A stretch of 64,000 bases of DNA. Source: Yamagishiella unicocca (Eukaryota; Chlorophyta; Chlorophyceae; Chlamydomonadales; Volvocaceae). Location: the NCBI GenBank assembly GCA_003116995.1, contig BDSL01000001.1, positions 2,170,001 to 2,234,000 of the forward strand, given 5' to 3'. Below, one piece after another: positions 48,501 through 63,100 of this stretch (positions within the stretch are counted from its first letter, which is position 1; every line of letters begins with the position of its first letter). The position numbers and the translations under genes were made by a program. Below the pieces are notes generated by a model that saw only the letters and a list, made by a program, of their open reading frames with translations, was not told the origin of the DNA and did no database searches.

Positions 48501-51192
48501 CAAATAGATGAGGGCTGACAGGGGGCTGACAAGCGGCAGCTAGTGCCGTGAGTAGGCGTTGCGAAACGGGAGAACTGCTCAGCACGTTGTTTGTCACGCG
48601 ATATGCAAGCTCTTTAGGCCAGGGCAGGTAAGGGCGGACTGAAAATACGCCATTTACCGAAACGCATCACACGCGCATCACTGCGTTACGGAGTCATCAC
48701 TTTGCCCTTTTGGCTTCACCTTTTGCCCCAAAGTTGCTGCAGTGATACCACCGACATGCGCCATCAAATCGGCGCCATCAGCGGTTGTCCCCTTCCCCCG
48801 ACCTGTTCCCCTCGTGCTCAGGGCCCAATGACGCACGCACCGTGGCTGCAGTTCCGTCCTGTTCGCACATTCGCGAAAGAACGCAATAACAGTGAAGAAG
48901 AGCACGAGTGGGCCACGCACATTCGCAGGGAAATGTCATGGGGCTTGTGAAGGAATCACTCAACCGCGGGCCTGGGACTTGCGAAAGTGCACATGCACTC
49001 ACGAGGGAGGTGGGGCAGGTGGGGAGAACGAAGCAAACGCAGCTAGCCACCGTCGCGGCGTCAGGCGCCGTCAGCGGGCCGAACAGCGCGCCTGCATTAA
49101 GTGAAGCACAGGTCCTAAGCCCCAAAACGTAAGGCCCGCCTGGCGGCAGAAGGGCTGGCTTCATGCTGCTCGGGGCAGCAGCTGAGGCTGCAGCTTGGCT
49201 CGGGGCTCTTCCTTACTTCGATTACTAGCTAGGTCTGGTTGGCCCCACCACCCATGGTCCAAACGGATACTGCTACTGCTCCAGCTCCCCCGCGGTACTC
49301 TTGTTACGATACGTCCAGGATGCCCTTAGATGGAATGATGGATATCCTCGTCAGAGGACCGCTGGAAGAGGAAGGCGAAGGGAGGGGTTTGCCAGCAGCT
49401 CCCGCTACCTGTGCCACCCGCGCTCGCTATCGCACCCTACCCGCGGGTCGTCGCCTGCTGGTCCTCCCCGCCGCCACCCAGCCGCACCTCCTCGAGTCCA
49501 CGAAGGCCAGCTTGCCGCCCCCCTCCAGGTCCAGCTCCAGCTTAGTGAAGCGGGGGGGCCACTCGTCGGGGTCGGACTCCAGGTGAATGCTGCGCAGCGG
49601 GGGCCGGGGGCGGGACCGGAGCGCGGAGGGAAGGCGGAGGGAGGGGACACGGGGAAACGGGGAGGGGATTGTAAAAACCGTTTACGCAACCGGACAGTGC
49701 AGTTGGCGCATGGTCGTCGGACACCGATTTGTGGGCGCACGGGGAGGGAAGGGAGGAGCAGGGCGAAGGCAGTGCTGTGTCGTCGGGGGGCAACATAATT
49801 AGGTCGGCGGCACGAACGACGCTAGGTACGTCTGGATCCCCGGGTGGGTTACGAGGGTGGGTGAACCCCCAGGTGCACGAACGAGGAGGCAGGGAGGGTA
49901 CTCGCCGGCGCACCGGGAGGTAGGGCGGGAGGTGTGGGGCGCACAAGTGAACCCCCGGCCCTGTCGGGCCAGATCTCGGACGGACTTGTCGCCTCCCACA
50001 ACGCGGCACACCGTGGCTATTGTACCTCAGATACGCTCGTCAGATACCCTCCCTAGAGACCCTCCTCATACTGGCCCGGGTCCCCCAGCCCCGCAGTCCC
50101 CTCCCACCGCTTGTACTTGGTGACGCCCAGCTTCTGCACCACGATGCCGCCCGTCATGCCTGCGGGGCGCGGCGGGAGGGAGGGTTCCTGAAGAAGGAGG
50201 CAGGGAGGGTCTGAAGGGAGGGGCCCCCGTGGCGGCCGGACGGCAAGCCGGGTGGTGCTCAGCACGCTTCCCTGCAACACGTGACCCGAATGAAGCATCG
50301 GGCCCTCCGCACGATGCCGTTCCAAACACGCCGCGGGCTCCCCCCAGCAGTACCCTGACCCTTCGGGCAGCGTTAGGGGACTATCCGGCAACCGCGGCAG
50401 CATAACCCACCTGCAACATCACTCCTCCCCCTCCCGCTGTCGATTCACTGCCGCTGTCCACCCCCAATCCTTCCTCCTGTCTACCCCTGCCTACCAAAGT
50501 GCAGCAGCGGCCACGGCCCCTCCGCGTTGTCCAGCTCCAGCCACAGGTACTTGCCCTTGCGGTGCGCGTGCACCACCCGCCGCCCCTCCAGCGCCCGCCG
50601 CACCTCCTCCGGGGAGACGCCCTCGAACACCTCTGCGGCCAGACAAGCACCGCGGGGGGTGGGTGGATCGGATCACCACCCAACGAAGAACAGTCGGGCG
50701 GCGGACGAGTACGGTGGGAGGCGTGTGCGATGGTGGGAGGCACCGTGAGCGAAGCGATCGGACGCAACGCCCACGATCAGAGGTGCGTGTGAAGTTACCG
50801 ATAAGCGGAAACTTCACCGGAAATTAACAGTTCGGGCGGTGCGCATCGCGCTGTGCGTTTGTTCGTAGAGCTGGGTGGCAGGTGGACGAGAACTTTATGT
50901 GCGACAGGTGTTGCGCCGGGAGCAAAGATAAGCAGCAGCAGCAGCTCCCTTGCTTCCACAACAGGATCCCTCCGCCCGTCAATTGCCCCCGCATAAGCCG
51001 CATCACCAGCACATGGCCGCGAGCTCCGCGGCCTACGGCCGCATGGAGTGGGTGGCGGAGTACGATTGGCGCTCAAACCCGTGGCTACCACTCACTGTCG
51101 TCGTTCGCGGCCACAACCTTCTCGATGCGCTTGCCCACACAGCCGCGATCTAAGAGCCTCCTCGCTGCTTCGACCTCGGGTAGCTCCGGCAT
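45597..51192 (-). CDS. Plant-type formamidopyrimidine-DNA glycosylase (FPG/MutM)
   Basis: Base-excision repair enzyme that removes oxidised purines and cuts the abasic site. Ten exons join in phase with none left over: 51192-51096, 50632-50495, 50159-50108, 49589-49488, 47950-47782, 47686-47648, 47430-47270, 47103-46960, 46180-46092 and 45919-45597, giving 437 residues. MPELPEVEAARR supplies the catalytic Pro and Glu, and AHRKGKYLWLEL the conserved Lys. Next are MTGGIVVQKLGVTKYKR, FVDSRRFARVKLL, the H2TH region DFCSGIGNWVGDEVLYQARIHP, and the zincless-finger equivalent GHKIEFVTVGSRTSAFVP. The tail alternates acidic (EEDEDEEEEEEDE) and Lys-rich blocks, as in plant FPG, and is probably a nuclear, DNA-binding tail. 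Intron 5 has a GC donor. Intron 4, about 1.5 kb, contains a tRNA gene. The start is certain because the N-terminal Pro must follow Met. Confidence 0.96.
48138..48183 (+). repeat. Dispersed repeat family 2, copy 3
   Basis: TATGCGAGGGAAACCC then GGTCGGCACTG and AAATTAGACCG match the copy at 43186. Located in FPG intron 4, close to the tRNA gene. Confidence 0.65.
48282..48303 (-). terminator. Pol III terminator of tRNA-Asn
   Basis: Immediately after the tRNA 3' end, the minus strand reads ATTATTTTTTATTTTTCTTTT. The runs of six and five T are a strong RNA polymerase III stop. Confidence 0.75.
48304..48375 (-). tRNA. tRNA-Asn (anticodon GTT)
   Basis: A 72-base cloverleaf on the minus strand. The acceptor stem is GCTCCTA with TGGGAGC (one G-U pair). 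The D arm is GCTC-AGTCGGTA-GAGC, the anticodon arm TGCGG-CTGTTAA-CCGCA with GTT, the variable loop 5 bases, and the T arm TACAG-TTCAAGC-CTGTA. A box (TAGCTCAGTCGG) and B box (AGTTCAAGCCT) are intact. No intron and no encoded CCA. It lies inside FPG intron 4 on the same strand. Confidence 0.95.
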
Positions 51193-54100
51193 GATGCTGG
51201 ATGCGCCGGGCGTGCCGCTGGAGCGGGGTCGGTTCTACCCAGGCAGAAGGTGGCAAGTAACTATAGGTCAGGTGCAGGTTGCAGAAGCACTTTTTATAAT
51301 CTGATCATGATCGGAGCGTTATGCTGGGCATTTAACAAGTCCGTCCGCAAGTCAATTGCTCGTCCCGACGCACCCGAAACCCCCATTCAGGTCCGATACA
51401 GCAAAATTTCACATTCCGATGCTAGTATTTGCGGATTATATCATTGATCTTTTATAGCTTTTGCATGATTCAATACTTCTTGAGTTTGCAGCACCTTGTA
51501 CTAAGGCCGTTCGTTCCGACTTTGCAAACGATCTGCCGAAGAGGCTGGAGGGCCGTCCTACGAATTAGGGAACCCTTTCAATTTGGTGTAGGCCACCTCA
51601 AATAGGCGTAGGCGCCAGTGCCCTTCGTAGAGCCATTCCACGCACGATTATGAGGCGACAACACCGAACCGCTGCCACGCCGGCCCTTCTATTAGCAATT
51701 GCAGCTGTGTGTTGCACGCCAGCGTTAGCGTCGATGCTTGGCAACGTGGGCGAGGAACGGCTAATAGGCTGGCGGGGCGATACATACAAGCCAAGGGACA
51801 CCGAGTCCAGGGTAAGGCTGTCTTTAAGCGATGTCTGATGCGTCTGTACCTGCGAGGGAAGGGGGTAGGGGTGCTACTGGCGACTTGGATGAGTCGTCGG
51901 CACCCCGCTGTTGCGCCAGGGCTGCTCTTCACGAATAGCGGAGCCGCAGGCACCTGCCTGCGTGGCTGCCACCAACCGCACAGACTAACGACCCCGACCA
52001 AGGCGATGCCCCAGCACAGCGGACCAAACCGTAATTCCTGACTGTCCACCTTCACCAACTGCCAACTGCCGCACAGCGCACCCCATCCATTCCGCCCCCT
52101 CCCCGCCCCCTTCCCGCGCCCCCTCCCCGCCCCCTTCCCGCCCCCAACGCTATACCTCCCCGCCGCGGCCCCGGCCCCAGGTTCCCTTCGTGTCCGTCAT
52201 CTCTTGGAAGCCCCGCGCCTTCGTGATCCGCAACTTCCTGACGGAGCAGGAGTGCACCCACATAGCTGACGTGGCGCAGGTGGGACACAGGGCCGGAGGG
52301 GGAGTAAGGGACCCGGGCACACACGACACAGGGCCGGAGGGGGAGTGAGGGGGTCGGGCACACACGACACAGGGCCGGAGGGGGAGTAAGGGACCCGGGC
52401 ACACACGACACAGGGCCGGAGGGGGAGTGAGGGGGTCGGGCACACACGACACAGGGCCGGAGGGGGAGAAAGGGACCCGGGCACACACGACACAGGGCCG
52501 GAGGGGGAGTGAGGGGGTCGGGCACACACGACACAGGGCCGGAGGGGGAGTAAGGGACCCGGGCACACACGACACAGGGCCGGAGGGGGAGTGAGGGGGT
52601 CGGGCACACACGACACAGGGCCGGAGGGGGAGTAAGGGACCCGGGCACACACGACACAGGGCCGGAGGGGGAGTGAGGGGGTCGGGCACACACGACACAG
52701 GGCCGGAGGGGGAGTAAGGGACCCGGGCACACACGACACAGGGCCGGAGGGGGAGTGAGGGGGTCGGGCACACACGACACAGGGCCGGAGGGGGAGTAAG
52801 GGACCCGGGCACACACGACACAGGGCTGGAGGGGAAGTGAGGGACCCGAAGGGGAAAGGTGCTGGGAGCAGATAGGATACGAGGGCAGCAGGGGTTGGGG
52901 TTGAAATGCGCACGGCGAGGCGGCGTGGTGAGGCACGAGGGTAGCGTAGGAACGCGGCAGCAGGGTGGGGGCGGGCGGGTTAGGGTTTGGCGCACCCTTG
53001 GGTGGCGCACCTAGGGGGACGACCACTCAGGCAGCCCAACACCACCCGGTTGAAAGGACGCCCGTTCTAGCTTGACCTGTTTGCGTGGCAGCGACTCGAC
53101 ACGATGTGCCCGACCAGGTCCACATGCGACGCTCGACTGTGGTGGCTGACAACGGGTCCAGCGTACTGGACGACTACCGTACATCGTACGGCACCTTCAT
53201 CAGCCGGTGCGGGCGGGGTGGCGGGGTCAGCAGCGCGGCGGGGTGGCCGCGGGGCGGGGCGGGGCGGGGCGGGACGTGGTGCGGGCGGACCGCACACAAG
53301 CCGCCTTCCCAGCTGCCACGACGCACCTCGGTGGCTCTCGGTGGCGCCTGTTGGACCGCGTCACCCCCCCCCCCCGCTTGCCTCCGTGGTCGGCCTCCTG
53401 GGAACACACACCCTGCTGCGCTTGCTGCCGCCCCCCTCCCCGCAGCTGCCGCCCCCCTCCCCGCAGCTGCCGCCCCCCTCCCCGCCGTGGTCATATTACG
53501 ACCTTCGGCTTTCGTATCCCCAACCCAGTTCTCCAGCATGCATCTCAAAACTTCTGTTTTAAACGGTTTTTTCGGACATCCATGGGTTTCCCTCGAACCT
53601 CCCCGCCGTGGTGTCCTCACAGTCCCCCTCCCCGCCCCTCCTCCCTCCCTCCCACGCCCTCCCTCCTCCCCGGGTGCCGCAGCTACGCCACCCCCGTCAT
53701 CGCCGCAGTCGAGGACCGGGTGGCGCTGCTGACGCGCACCCCCGTGGTGCACCAGGAGGACATGCAGGTGGGGGCGGCAAGGGGGGGGGGAACAGCCCGG
53801 GGACTAGGAAGCCGGGTAGGAAACCGTTTGTTACACACCGCGGCAGCAGCAAGGGGGTCAGTGCAAGGAAAACCCCGCAAGAGGGGGAGGGGGACCCAGT
53901 GCAGATACAGACGCCCATCCCGCCAGCGGCCCGCGTCTCACGCCCACCCGAGCGTCTTAGGCTCCCCGACATGAACCCCTGCTTCCAACCCACCACCTTC
54001 CCACCGCCTATACCGCATCTGCCCCGCCACCACCACCACGCCGCTATCACCACCACCGCCACCACCACCACCACCATTCAGGTGCTGCGCTACGGCCTGG

Positions 54101-57100
54101 GCCAGTACTACCACCGCCACACCGACAGCCTGGAGAACGACTCCCCCCGGATGGCCACCGTGCTGCTCTATCTGTCGGACCCGGAGCTGGGCGGGGAGAC
54201 GGCCTTCCCCCAGGGGCGCAGCTGGGCGGATCCCGCCATGGCGGCCGTGTTCGGCCCCTTCTCGGACTGCGTCCAGGTGCGTCAAGACGGGGGCTGGGGC
54301 TGCGGAGGGAGCGGAAGGGGCTAGCGGTTAGAGGAAGGCTCCCGGCGTTCCCGCGCGACCTGCCCTGTCGACCTGACCCCGCTGACAGGATCAGCCCAGC
54401 GCGCAGCGCACCACCCGGCAGCGCAGCGCACCACCCGACAGCGCAGCGCACCACCCGGCAGCGCAGCGCACCACCCGACAGCGCAGCCCCGTTCCCGGCC
54501 TCACGCGGCTGCGTTGCGCAAACCCCGTCCCCCAGAACACCACCACCGTCACATCGCATCGCCCCCACCACCGCGCCCGTCCCACACACCTCCCCCCCCC
54601 CGCCGCCCTCGGTTTGTCGGCCGTGGACTCGCGTCTTATACCCCCCCAACCACAGCGCCAGCTAGTTTCTACCCTCCGCTTCCCATGTCGTGTATCCAGG
54701 TCTTCTGGCCCCCCTCTCCCCTCTACAACCGGCCCCTTCTCGCCGCAGGGCAACGTGGCGTTCAAGCCCCGACGGGGCGACGCGCTGCTGTTCTGGTCCG
54801 TCCACCCGGACGGGCGCACCGAGGACCCGCTGTCCGAGCACGAGGGCTGCCCCGTGGTGCGCGGTGTCAAGTGGACCGCGACCGTGTGGGTGCACACGCT
54901 GCCCTTCAGGCCCGAGGACTACGACGAGGCGGCTAGGTCCTTCTTGAGGAACGACGAGGAGGAGGACCCGGGTGGGTTGGGGGGAGGGAATGGGAAGAGA
55001 GGGAGGGAAGAGAGGGAGGGAAGAGAGGGAGGGTTCGAGGGAAACCCGTGGATGTCCGAAAAACCGTTTGAAACAGAAGTTTTGAGATGCATGCTGGAGA
55101 ACTGGGTTGGGGATACTAAAGGGAGGGAGGGAGGAACGGGAGGATGGCCGTGCACTGCAGAAACCCGTGCTAACGCGGTCCCCTATCCCACCACGTTTGC
55201 CGGGCGCCTCTTACCTGTGCACCCGGGCCCCGTCCCTGGCTTCAGGTCTGTGCACCGACCGCCACGCGGAGTGCCCCCGCTGGCAGAAGTCTGGCGAGTG
55301 CGAGAACAACTCCAACTACATGCGCGGCGATGCCAACCAGGTGGGCTCCTGCCGCCGCACCTGCGGGGTGTGCGAGGACTGCGACCTGGGCGATCGCAGC
55401 TGCTACAGCCGCAACCGGGAGCGTCAGGGCTACCTGGTGTACCACCCGGAGGAGCTGCTGACGGGGGGGAGGGAGCAGGGGCTGAGCATGAGGGACGAGG
55501 GCAGCTGGAAGTGAGGCGGCGGGGTGGGGCAGCGTAGGAACACTGCACAGCGACATATGGTGGGGACGGGGGGGGTGGACGGGGGGTTGTGAAGAGGATG
55601 CGACGGTGAAGTGACAATGCAGGAACGTGTGGGGAGGGGCGCACGGACGGAGGGGGAGGGGAGCGAGCAGTCCGCGCTGACAAGGGCCGGCGGCGGCACG
55701 GCGGCAGCGCAGCGGCGAATGTGACTATGATTATAGTTGCGGCAGGGCAGCAGGGGCGGCTGCTGCGTGGAGCTATCGGCTGATGCAGCGGGTCGTGACA
55801 GTAGGAATAGTAGGGACTGTTCTAGTGGGACCCGGACCCTCGGATCATGGCGGTGGTGGGGGTGCTGCTACTGCCACAGCTGCTGGCATGGTCGGTGGTG
55901 GCTGTAGTCGGTGCGGTGGGTGCCCTCAACGAATACCTGTACATGATTATAGAACGTGAACGAGGTGGGTTACGAAATTTGTTGCGTTACCATTGTTTAT
56001 TTTTGATGTATTGTGCGGCGTGTTGGCGGCGAGATGATGGTGGTGGCGGTGGTGATGTACGACTTGGAGGGCTGGTGGCGCCAGCCGCGGGAGTTCACTG
56101 CACACTGCTGCCGCACCCATTTGCGGAGGCAGACAGCAGCTAGGGGGGCCGCAGTTCTGCTGTACGCCGTCGACCTGGGGAGCACCACCAGCAGCCTTCA
56201 GGACCCTGTACGCCGTCGACCTGGGGAGGTCCCACCAACAGCCCTTGAGGGAGCTACCCAGCCCTCACCCACCAACCGAGACCCCCTGACGCCGCGTTGC
56301 AGGGCTTCCAAAATGCGCACTACGGTATACCTGTCATGCTCTAGCGTGTTAGGTGCGCCTCTCCAGGCCCATCCCGTCCTGGCGATCACCAGTTGCAAAG
56401 CCTGATTACGGTATTAGGCCTGATTGAAGCATGTGTACCGGTTTGTAGTGTGAACTGAGCGCCGGCGATAGCCAGAAGGGGAGGATGGTGGCGGTATCAA
56501 AGGGGTAATATGGCAGCCTAAGTACCGGTACTGGCAAGCCAGGGCAATCCTCTCGTCTTGACGGTTGTGGCCGGAGGGGAGGCACCTCCTCCGGGAAAGT
56601 GACGAATTGTTGCTCCGCAGCCATGCATGTTGACTGGCACTGATGAAGCAACGGGCGTAATGGGCGCGGTGTCTTCATCCTTAGCGCCGCAGAGGGATGC
56701 ACCTTCTCGCCGTATGGAGCACGGGCGGGAGAGGGACAGCCCGCCGCAATAATGGGCGCGAATGGATGAGCTGGCGCTTGAAACAGGTTGAAACCAACAC
56801 CGCTGTCCGAGTGTCACAAGCCCGATGCGAGGCCACCTGGGCCCTTCACGCACACCAGAGGGGACCTGGGCCCCCCACCCACTCAGCCACCGCCAATGCC
56901 ACCACCGCCACCGCGACTTCCGAAAGTCGCTGCAGCGCCTACACCGCCGTCAGAGCCGCTACTGCAGCTAGGCCATAATAGAAGGCCGGCCGTGCCCACC
57001 GCCACCGCCCTCGCCAGCTACTGCCGGCTCCGCTCCCCTTCCCTGCCGTGACAGCTACTGCCGCCGGTACACCGCATCCGCGACCCTCAGCGCGTCCCTT

Positions 57101-60100
57101 GTGTTCCGCACCTCATGCACCCGCACCAGGTCCGCACCCCCCGCCACACCAATCACACATGCGGCGGCGGTGGCCGCGTCTCGCTCCGAAGCCCGCTCGC
57201 GGCCGGTGAGTCCGGCAAGGAAGCGCTTGCGGGAGGGGCCAACCAGCATAGGGCCCCCGAATCCGCTTGGCCCCAAGGCGGCGTACGGCCCGTCCAGCGC
57301 CTCCCGGCGCAGGGCGGGCAGGTTTCGGAGCAGCTCCACGTTGCCGTCTGCGGTCTTGGCGAAGCCGATGCCTGCCGGCGAGTGACGGCGGTGGCAGAGG
57401 GAGGCACGCAGGGGGCGGGGAGTGAAGCGGGGGAAGGGTGTGAGTGAGCGTGATTTAGGGTCTTAGGGATTTAGGTGCCAACGGGCCTAACTAGGAGACA
57501 TGCAGCAGAGGCGTCTGTGGACGGCGACCTCGAAGAAAGAGAGGCGGCCGGTTTGACCCCCATTCGCATGACCCTACATCAGGAATCTGTTCGCCCCCGC
57601 CTGCGTCAGAGCGCTGTTGGCACCCCCCTGCCCGCCCTCCTGCCTCCAACCCTGCCCTCCCCCCTGCCTCCAACCCTGCCCTCCCCCCTGCCTCCAACCC
57701 TGCCCTCCCCCCTGCCTCCAACCCTGCCCGCCCTCCCAGCCCCTGGCGCCCCCACCTCACCCGGGTCCAGAATAATGCTCCATGCCGGCACCCCCGCCGC
57801 CTCCGCCGCCTCCGCCCCCCGCTGCAGCTCCGCCCCCACATCGCGCCACACACTGCCGTACGTCGTGTGCTCCGCACGTGTCATGGTGTCGGGGTCACCG
57901 CGCATGTGCATCAGGATGTACGGCACCCCTAGGTCGGCCACCTGGGGGGGAGGGGCGGCGGTATTAGGGGTGGCTCTTGCGGGCTGGCTAGGCGGTGACG
58001 TCGCGAAAGCAGTCAGGTGGGCACCTTGCCTCAAAGTGCATCTTGGGTCGATGTTTGATGCATGCCTGTACGTGCTGCAGGTATATAATGTGTAAGCCTC
58101 CGCGCATTCCTTGTGGGCTGTCGGTTTCACACTGCCCTTTAGACAGGAGCATACCCTTCATCCGCCCTTCGGACTCCCTTCTCGGCGCTCTTCCCACCCC
58201 CCGCCCAAGTACCCAACCTACCGTGTGCAGCATGGCTGGGTCCGCAGCCCCCCCGGACACGTCGTTCACCAGGTTGGCTCCCGCGCCCAACACCGCCTCC
58301 CGAGCGACCTCCGAATAGAACGTATCCACACTCAGCGGCACGGACCGCAGCCGGGAGGACTGGCGGAGCGCCCTGGTCGCAGCAGCGGCGGCGGCAGAGG
58401 TCACCACGGCGTGAGGTGGAGGTGAGGCGGGGGGTGCAGGGGGGGAATGAAACCAGGTGTGAAGGGCGGGAGGGGGGGCAGGTGCGAGGGCCCCACAGGG
58501 AGCGGGGAGAGGGCCGCCGGGCGACACTGCGCGGGCTCGCCCGGCATCTCTGCCCCACAGCATCACACTCTTCTCCTGGCTGGCCCCGGTGCCCTGATGG
58601 ACAGCTCCGCCGCCTTGCTCTCCTTGCAATCCTCGCCGCTTCTCTCCCCCACCTAATACCTCCCTCCGCTCCCTCTCTCCCCCAAGTTCTCCAGCATGCA
58701 TCCCAAAACGTCTGTCACAGCTGGGTTTCTCCGCGTGCACGGGTTTCCCTCGCAATCCCCCTTCCCCCATTGTCTTCCGCCCCTCCCCGCCCCTCCCCCC
58801 CTCTCCCCACCTGATCACCGGCATGACCCGGCCCAGCTCCTCCTGCGGACTCAGCCGGGTGGCCCCCGGCCTCGTGGACTGCCCCCCAATGTCGATCAGA
58901 TCAGCACCCTCCGAAACCATGGCCTCTGCCGCCGCCACTGCCGCCTCCACGCTGTCCCCGTGGCGGCCGCCGTCGGAGAAGCTGTCGGGTGTGACGTTTA
59001 GGATCGCCATCAGGTGAGTGCGGCCGCCCCAGGACAGCAGCGCGTCGCCGCCGCCACCGCCGCCGGAGGCCGAGGCGAGGTTGACCAGGGGGGTCACTCG
59101 CCGCATGACCTCGCCTCCTGCTACTGCCACACCGACTCCGCCGCTGCCGCCGCTACTGCGGGCGCTGCTGCTGCCGCTGCCTGCTCCACCGCAGCGCACT
59201 GCATCCCACAGCCCCCTCACGTCACGCAGGTGGGCCAGCACTGACCCAGGGTCACCGGCGGCCAGCGGCTCCCTACAATACCTGCCGCCGCTACTTGAAG
59301 TGCTGCTACTGCTGTTACCGCTGCCGCTACTGCTGCCACCGCTGCTGCTACTACTGCTGCTACTGCTGGCGGTATTGCTGCTGCTACTGCTACAGCTGTT
59401 GGTTGGATTCCCCAGCACCTGATGCGACGCCGGTGCCGGTCCACTGTCATCTCGTCGGTACAGCAGGTCCGCCACAGGGGCCTGCACGAACGGTCGCTCC
59501 CGCCACCTGGTGGTTGGTGGTTGTGGCGGTTGGGACGACGCGGGCGGGGCCGCTCAAACTATACCAACGGGCATTGGGGGACGAGCCCCGGCTGGGGCTG
59601 GGGCTCGGAGGCCGGGGCAGCCCGCATCGCGAAGTGCTGACCGTCAGGTTAGACAGATAGACCAGCGGCTCCAGGAGCGCCCGCCGCAACATGCCCCCGG
59701 CATCCGGCCTCAATCCATGCCCCCCAAACAATCCCCACCTAGGGTGAGGCACCTCCAGCCGCTCGTCCCGGAACGACCCCGCTCCAAAGAACACGATGTC
59801 CAAGTCCAAGGGGCGCGGCCCGAAGCGCGGCCCCCCCGTCACATCGCGGCCCGCCTCCGCCTCGATCTGCTTGAGCACCTGCGGGCGGGCAGCCGGGAGG
59901 GGGCGAGGATACCCGGTCACACGACATAGGAAACGGAAGGCAGAAACACGCGGGCGGAGAGGGGGGCGGGGCTGTGAGGACCGCGCTGGGGCTGGCGATT
60001 AGGGCGCAAGCAGGCGGGTGCTGAAGTGAGGACATCAAGGTCGGGCCTAGAAGGTTCGAGTCAACGTTGCGTGTTGTTGGTGAAGCGTCGCCCTGCTCTG

Positions 60101-63100
60101 GGGCCCCTCCGGCCGGGGCCCGATCTTGTCCAGCGTCCGAACTTGACCCGGTCGTGAAGCCCCGCCAGTCCGCTACTATGGACGCCGCTAGCGCAGGCGC
60201 CGCTAGCTGCCCCTGCGTGGTCTGCCCCTAGCTTGCTTCCTTCCGCCCCGTACCCTACTGGGGGGGTGCACCTCCTGGTCCCTTCCCTGGAGCCGCGACC
60301 CACCCGCAACAGCTCCCCGGGCTGCAGGCTGGTCCGCGCTAGCACCGCCGCGTTGAGGAAGGAAGGCTGGTCGGTGACGTAGGCGGCGGCGGTTTCGTAC
60401 AGCGCTGAGTGGCGGAGCACCTGGGGGGGTGAGGTGCGGGGCAGGGCTTGGGTACGGGGTGAGGTGGGTGTGCGTGATACCAGCGGCGCGGTCAGGCGTA
60501 GGGATTGTAATACCCAACTGTTCGAAGGCGTTCGCCCTTGGTCGACACAACCTGGCTGCGCACTGTCATCGAGTAGCAGCGGCCCATGCTTGCGACAACA
60601 AATACACGCCCCATGTGAACTATGTTTTGGCGATGTACCTCGACCCCGCAACACTCGCGGCCCCGCACCTGCACACCCAGCTCGCGCAGCCTCCTGAGCC
60701 CCAGGTGTAGGTTCAGGCCCCGATTACCCTGGAGTTACCGTGGAACATAACGTGTTATGATTCGTGTCAGGTGGGCGGTGCGGTTGGTTGGGGTCGGGGG
60801 TCCAATCAGGGCTGCAGCCACGGCCTCGTCGCGCAGCAGACGTGCCGACCGACATTCCATGAGGATGTTTAGTCCCTCACCATGTTAGATCCAAGCGCAA
60901 TAACGACATCGGCTTGGTGCGGCGTGACGCCCGAAGCGTACAACCGAGTCGGCCCCCCTCCTGCCGCCGCAGCAGCCGCGGCCATGGTGGCCCATAGAGA
61001 GCGCATGTTTATCTCCGATGTACGTTAAACCCGACTTTGGCGCCCACAGAGCACATATTGCATTTTCGGGAATAGGGCGCCTCCGAAACCTGAGGCCTAC
61101 GGTCAATAGTCCTTGCTTTCATGGATCAGGAATAATTTGAAGGGCGAATTCAAGATAACTGCCTTAGGACTACGGTTTGGCCTGACTAAATGTCAACTCC
61201 TGTCGGCTTCCATCTGTCGGAATTTGGCACGGACCTCCTGCTAGCCGTTTTCAAGTTCCTCGACCATACGAGCCTCGCGGCTACATGCTGTACATGTCAT
61301 AAGCTTAAAGATGTCGCAGAAAACCCGTCTCTGTGGCGAGCTCTTGCCTGCGAACGTTGGCACGATGCCCATGCGTCGGCCTTTTCCACGATCGGAGCTT
61401 TATCTACTGCGGCAGAGGGCGACCGGACGGCGGTAGGGACCGCTAGCGTGTTGTCTCCCACCGCCCCCGGTTCCGGTGCGGGCGACGCCCCTACCGGTGC
61501 CGCCATCGCTGCGCTCCGTCCTGTCCATCAGCTCCGCTCGCACTCAGCCGGTGCAGACGCGGGCGTGGCGTGGAAGTCGCTCTTCGAGGAGGGCAACGGC
61601 TGGGAGCCCCCGCGCCTGCGCCACACCGTGCTGCAGCCCACTGGGGACTTCATCTCAGCCATGCAGCCACTGCGACAGCCGGGCGGTGTCGCCGGCGGCC
61701 CTGGTGGAGGCGATGTGCTGCTGGCGCTGGCAGACAGCGAGGATCTGCAGGTGTGGCGTGTAAGGACGGCGGCGGCAGCCGGCAATGGCGGCGGCGCCGC
61801 TGGCGGCAGCAGCCGCGCTGCTGGTGGCGAAGGGGCCAGCGTTGGCGACGACGGCGGCGGCGCCGCTGGCAGCAGCGATCGCGGCGGCGGCAGTGGCAGC
61901 AATGCTGGGGGCACTGGCGAAGAACCACCGACTTCCGTGCACACAGCGAGCCACCCTCTGGCTCGTCACGCGCTCATCTACTCCCTCGCCTGGATCACCA
62001 GCAGTGGGTACTCTGGCAGCGGCGGCGGCGGCGGCAGCAGCGCCAGTGGTTCCGGGGGAAGTTCCACTCGACCTACATCTGGCGCCAGGAGCGGAGCCAG
62101 CGGCTCTTTGGACCGGGGACCGGCGGCGCCGCTGCCGGACATCCGCCTGGCGGTCGGCACACATCAGGGCTCAGTGGAGTGGTACGAGTACGGCGGCGGC
62201 AGCGACGGCGGGTGCAACGGCGGCCGCGGCTGCGGGCTGCGGCTGCTCCACACAACCACATGCGGCAGCCCGCACCCGCTAGTGGACCTGCACGTCCTGC
62301 CTGCGTCGGGCGGGGGGATCGGAGGCGGGGGCATCCTGGCGGCGCTCCAGGACGCGAGCTTCGCGCTGGCGGGCGTCGCCAGGGTGCGCAACGCGGTGCA
62401 GCTGTACGACACGGCGACGCAGCGCCACCTGGCGACGGTGTACGACCCGTGAGTGCGCCAGGGGCCAGGGCTGGGCTGGGCTCGGCAGGGCGGAGTTGTT
62501 GTGTGTGTATAAGGGGGGGGCATACAAACCGGTGTGTGTTGGGGGGGGAGCAGCATCCACTCGGCTCGGGTGAGCCCCTGGTGGTGAGCCCAATGGAGCC
62601 CTCCCGGTCAGGAGTTGGGGAACCCGTGATTGACACTGACCGGTAGTGTCGTGCTGGCACATCGCAGGTTCGAGTCCCACGAGTTCGTGTGCTGCTGCCC
62701 GGCCGCGGGAAGCGGCCGCAGCAGCGGCGGTGGCAGTAGCGGGGCGGCCTCTGTGGACCCGCACGTGCTGCTGGTGGGGTCGGTTCATGGCAGCTTCTGC
62801 GCGCAGGTGCGCCGCTTTGGGGCAGGCTGGAAGGTCGGACGCATAGCTTAGGGCGAAGCTATGGATGGAGACAGGGCATATGGGGACAGCCACATGGGAC
62901 GCCCAAGTGGGAAGCAATGGGAAGCAATGCAGACCACCGCCGGCTGTAGGTTCAGGGGCGCAATCCAATCGGGGGCCCTCATGGATTGCGGCATTTTGTG
63001 TTGCCATGTTCCTCGCGTCCCCATTACCTTACTGCACAATGCAGTATGCAAGCCCGGTTCGTGACCACCCATTTAATCCCTACCCGACCGCCGCTTTAAT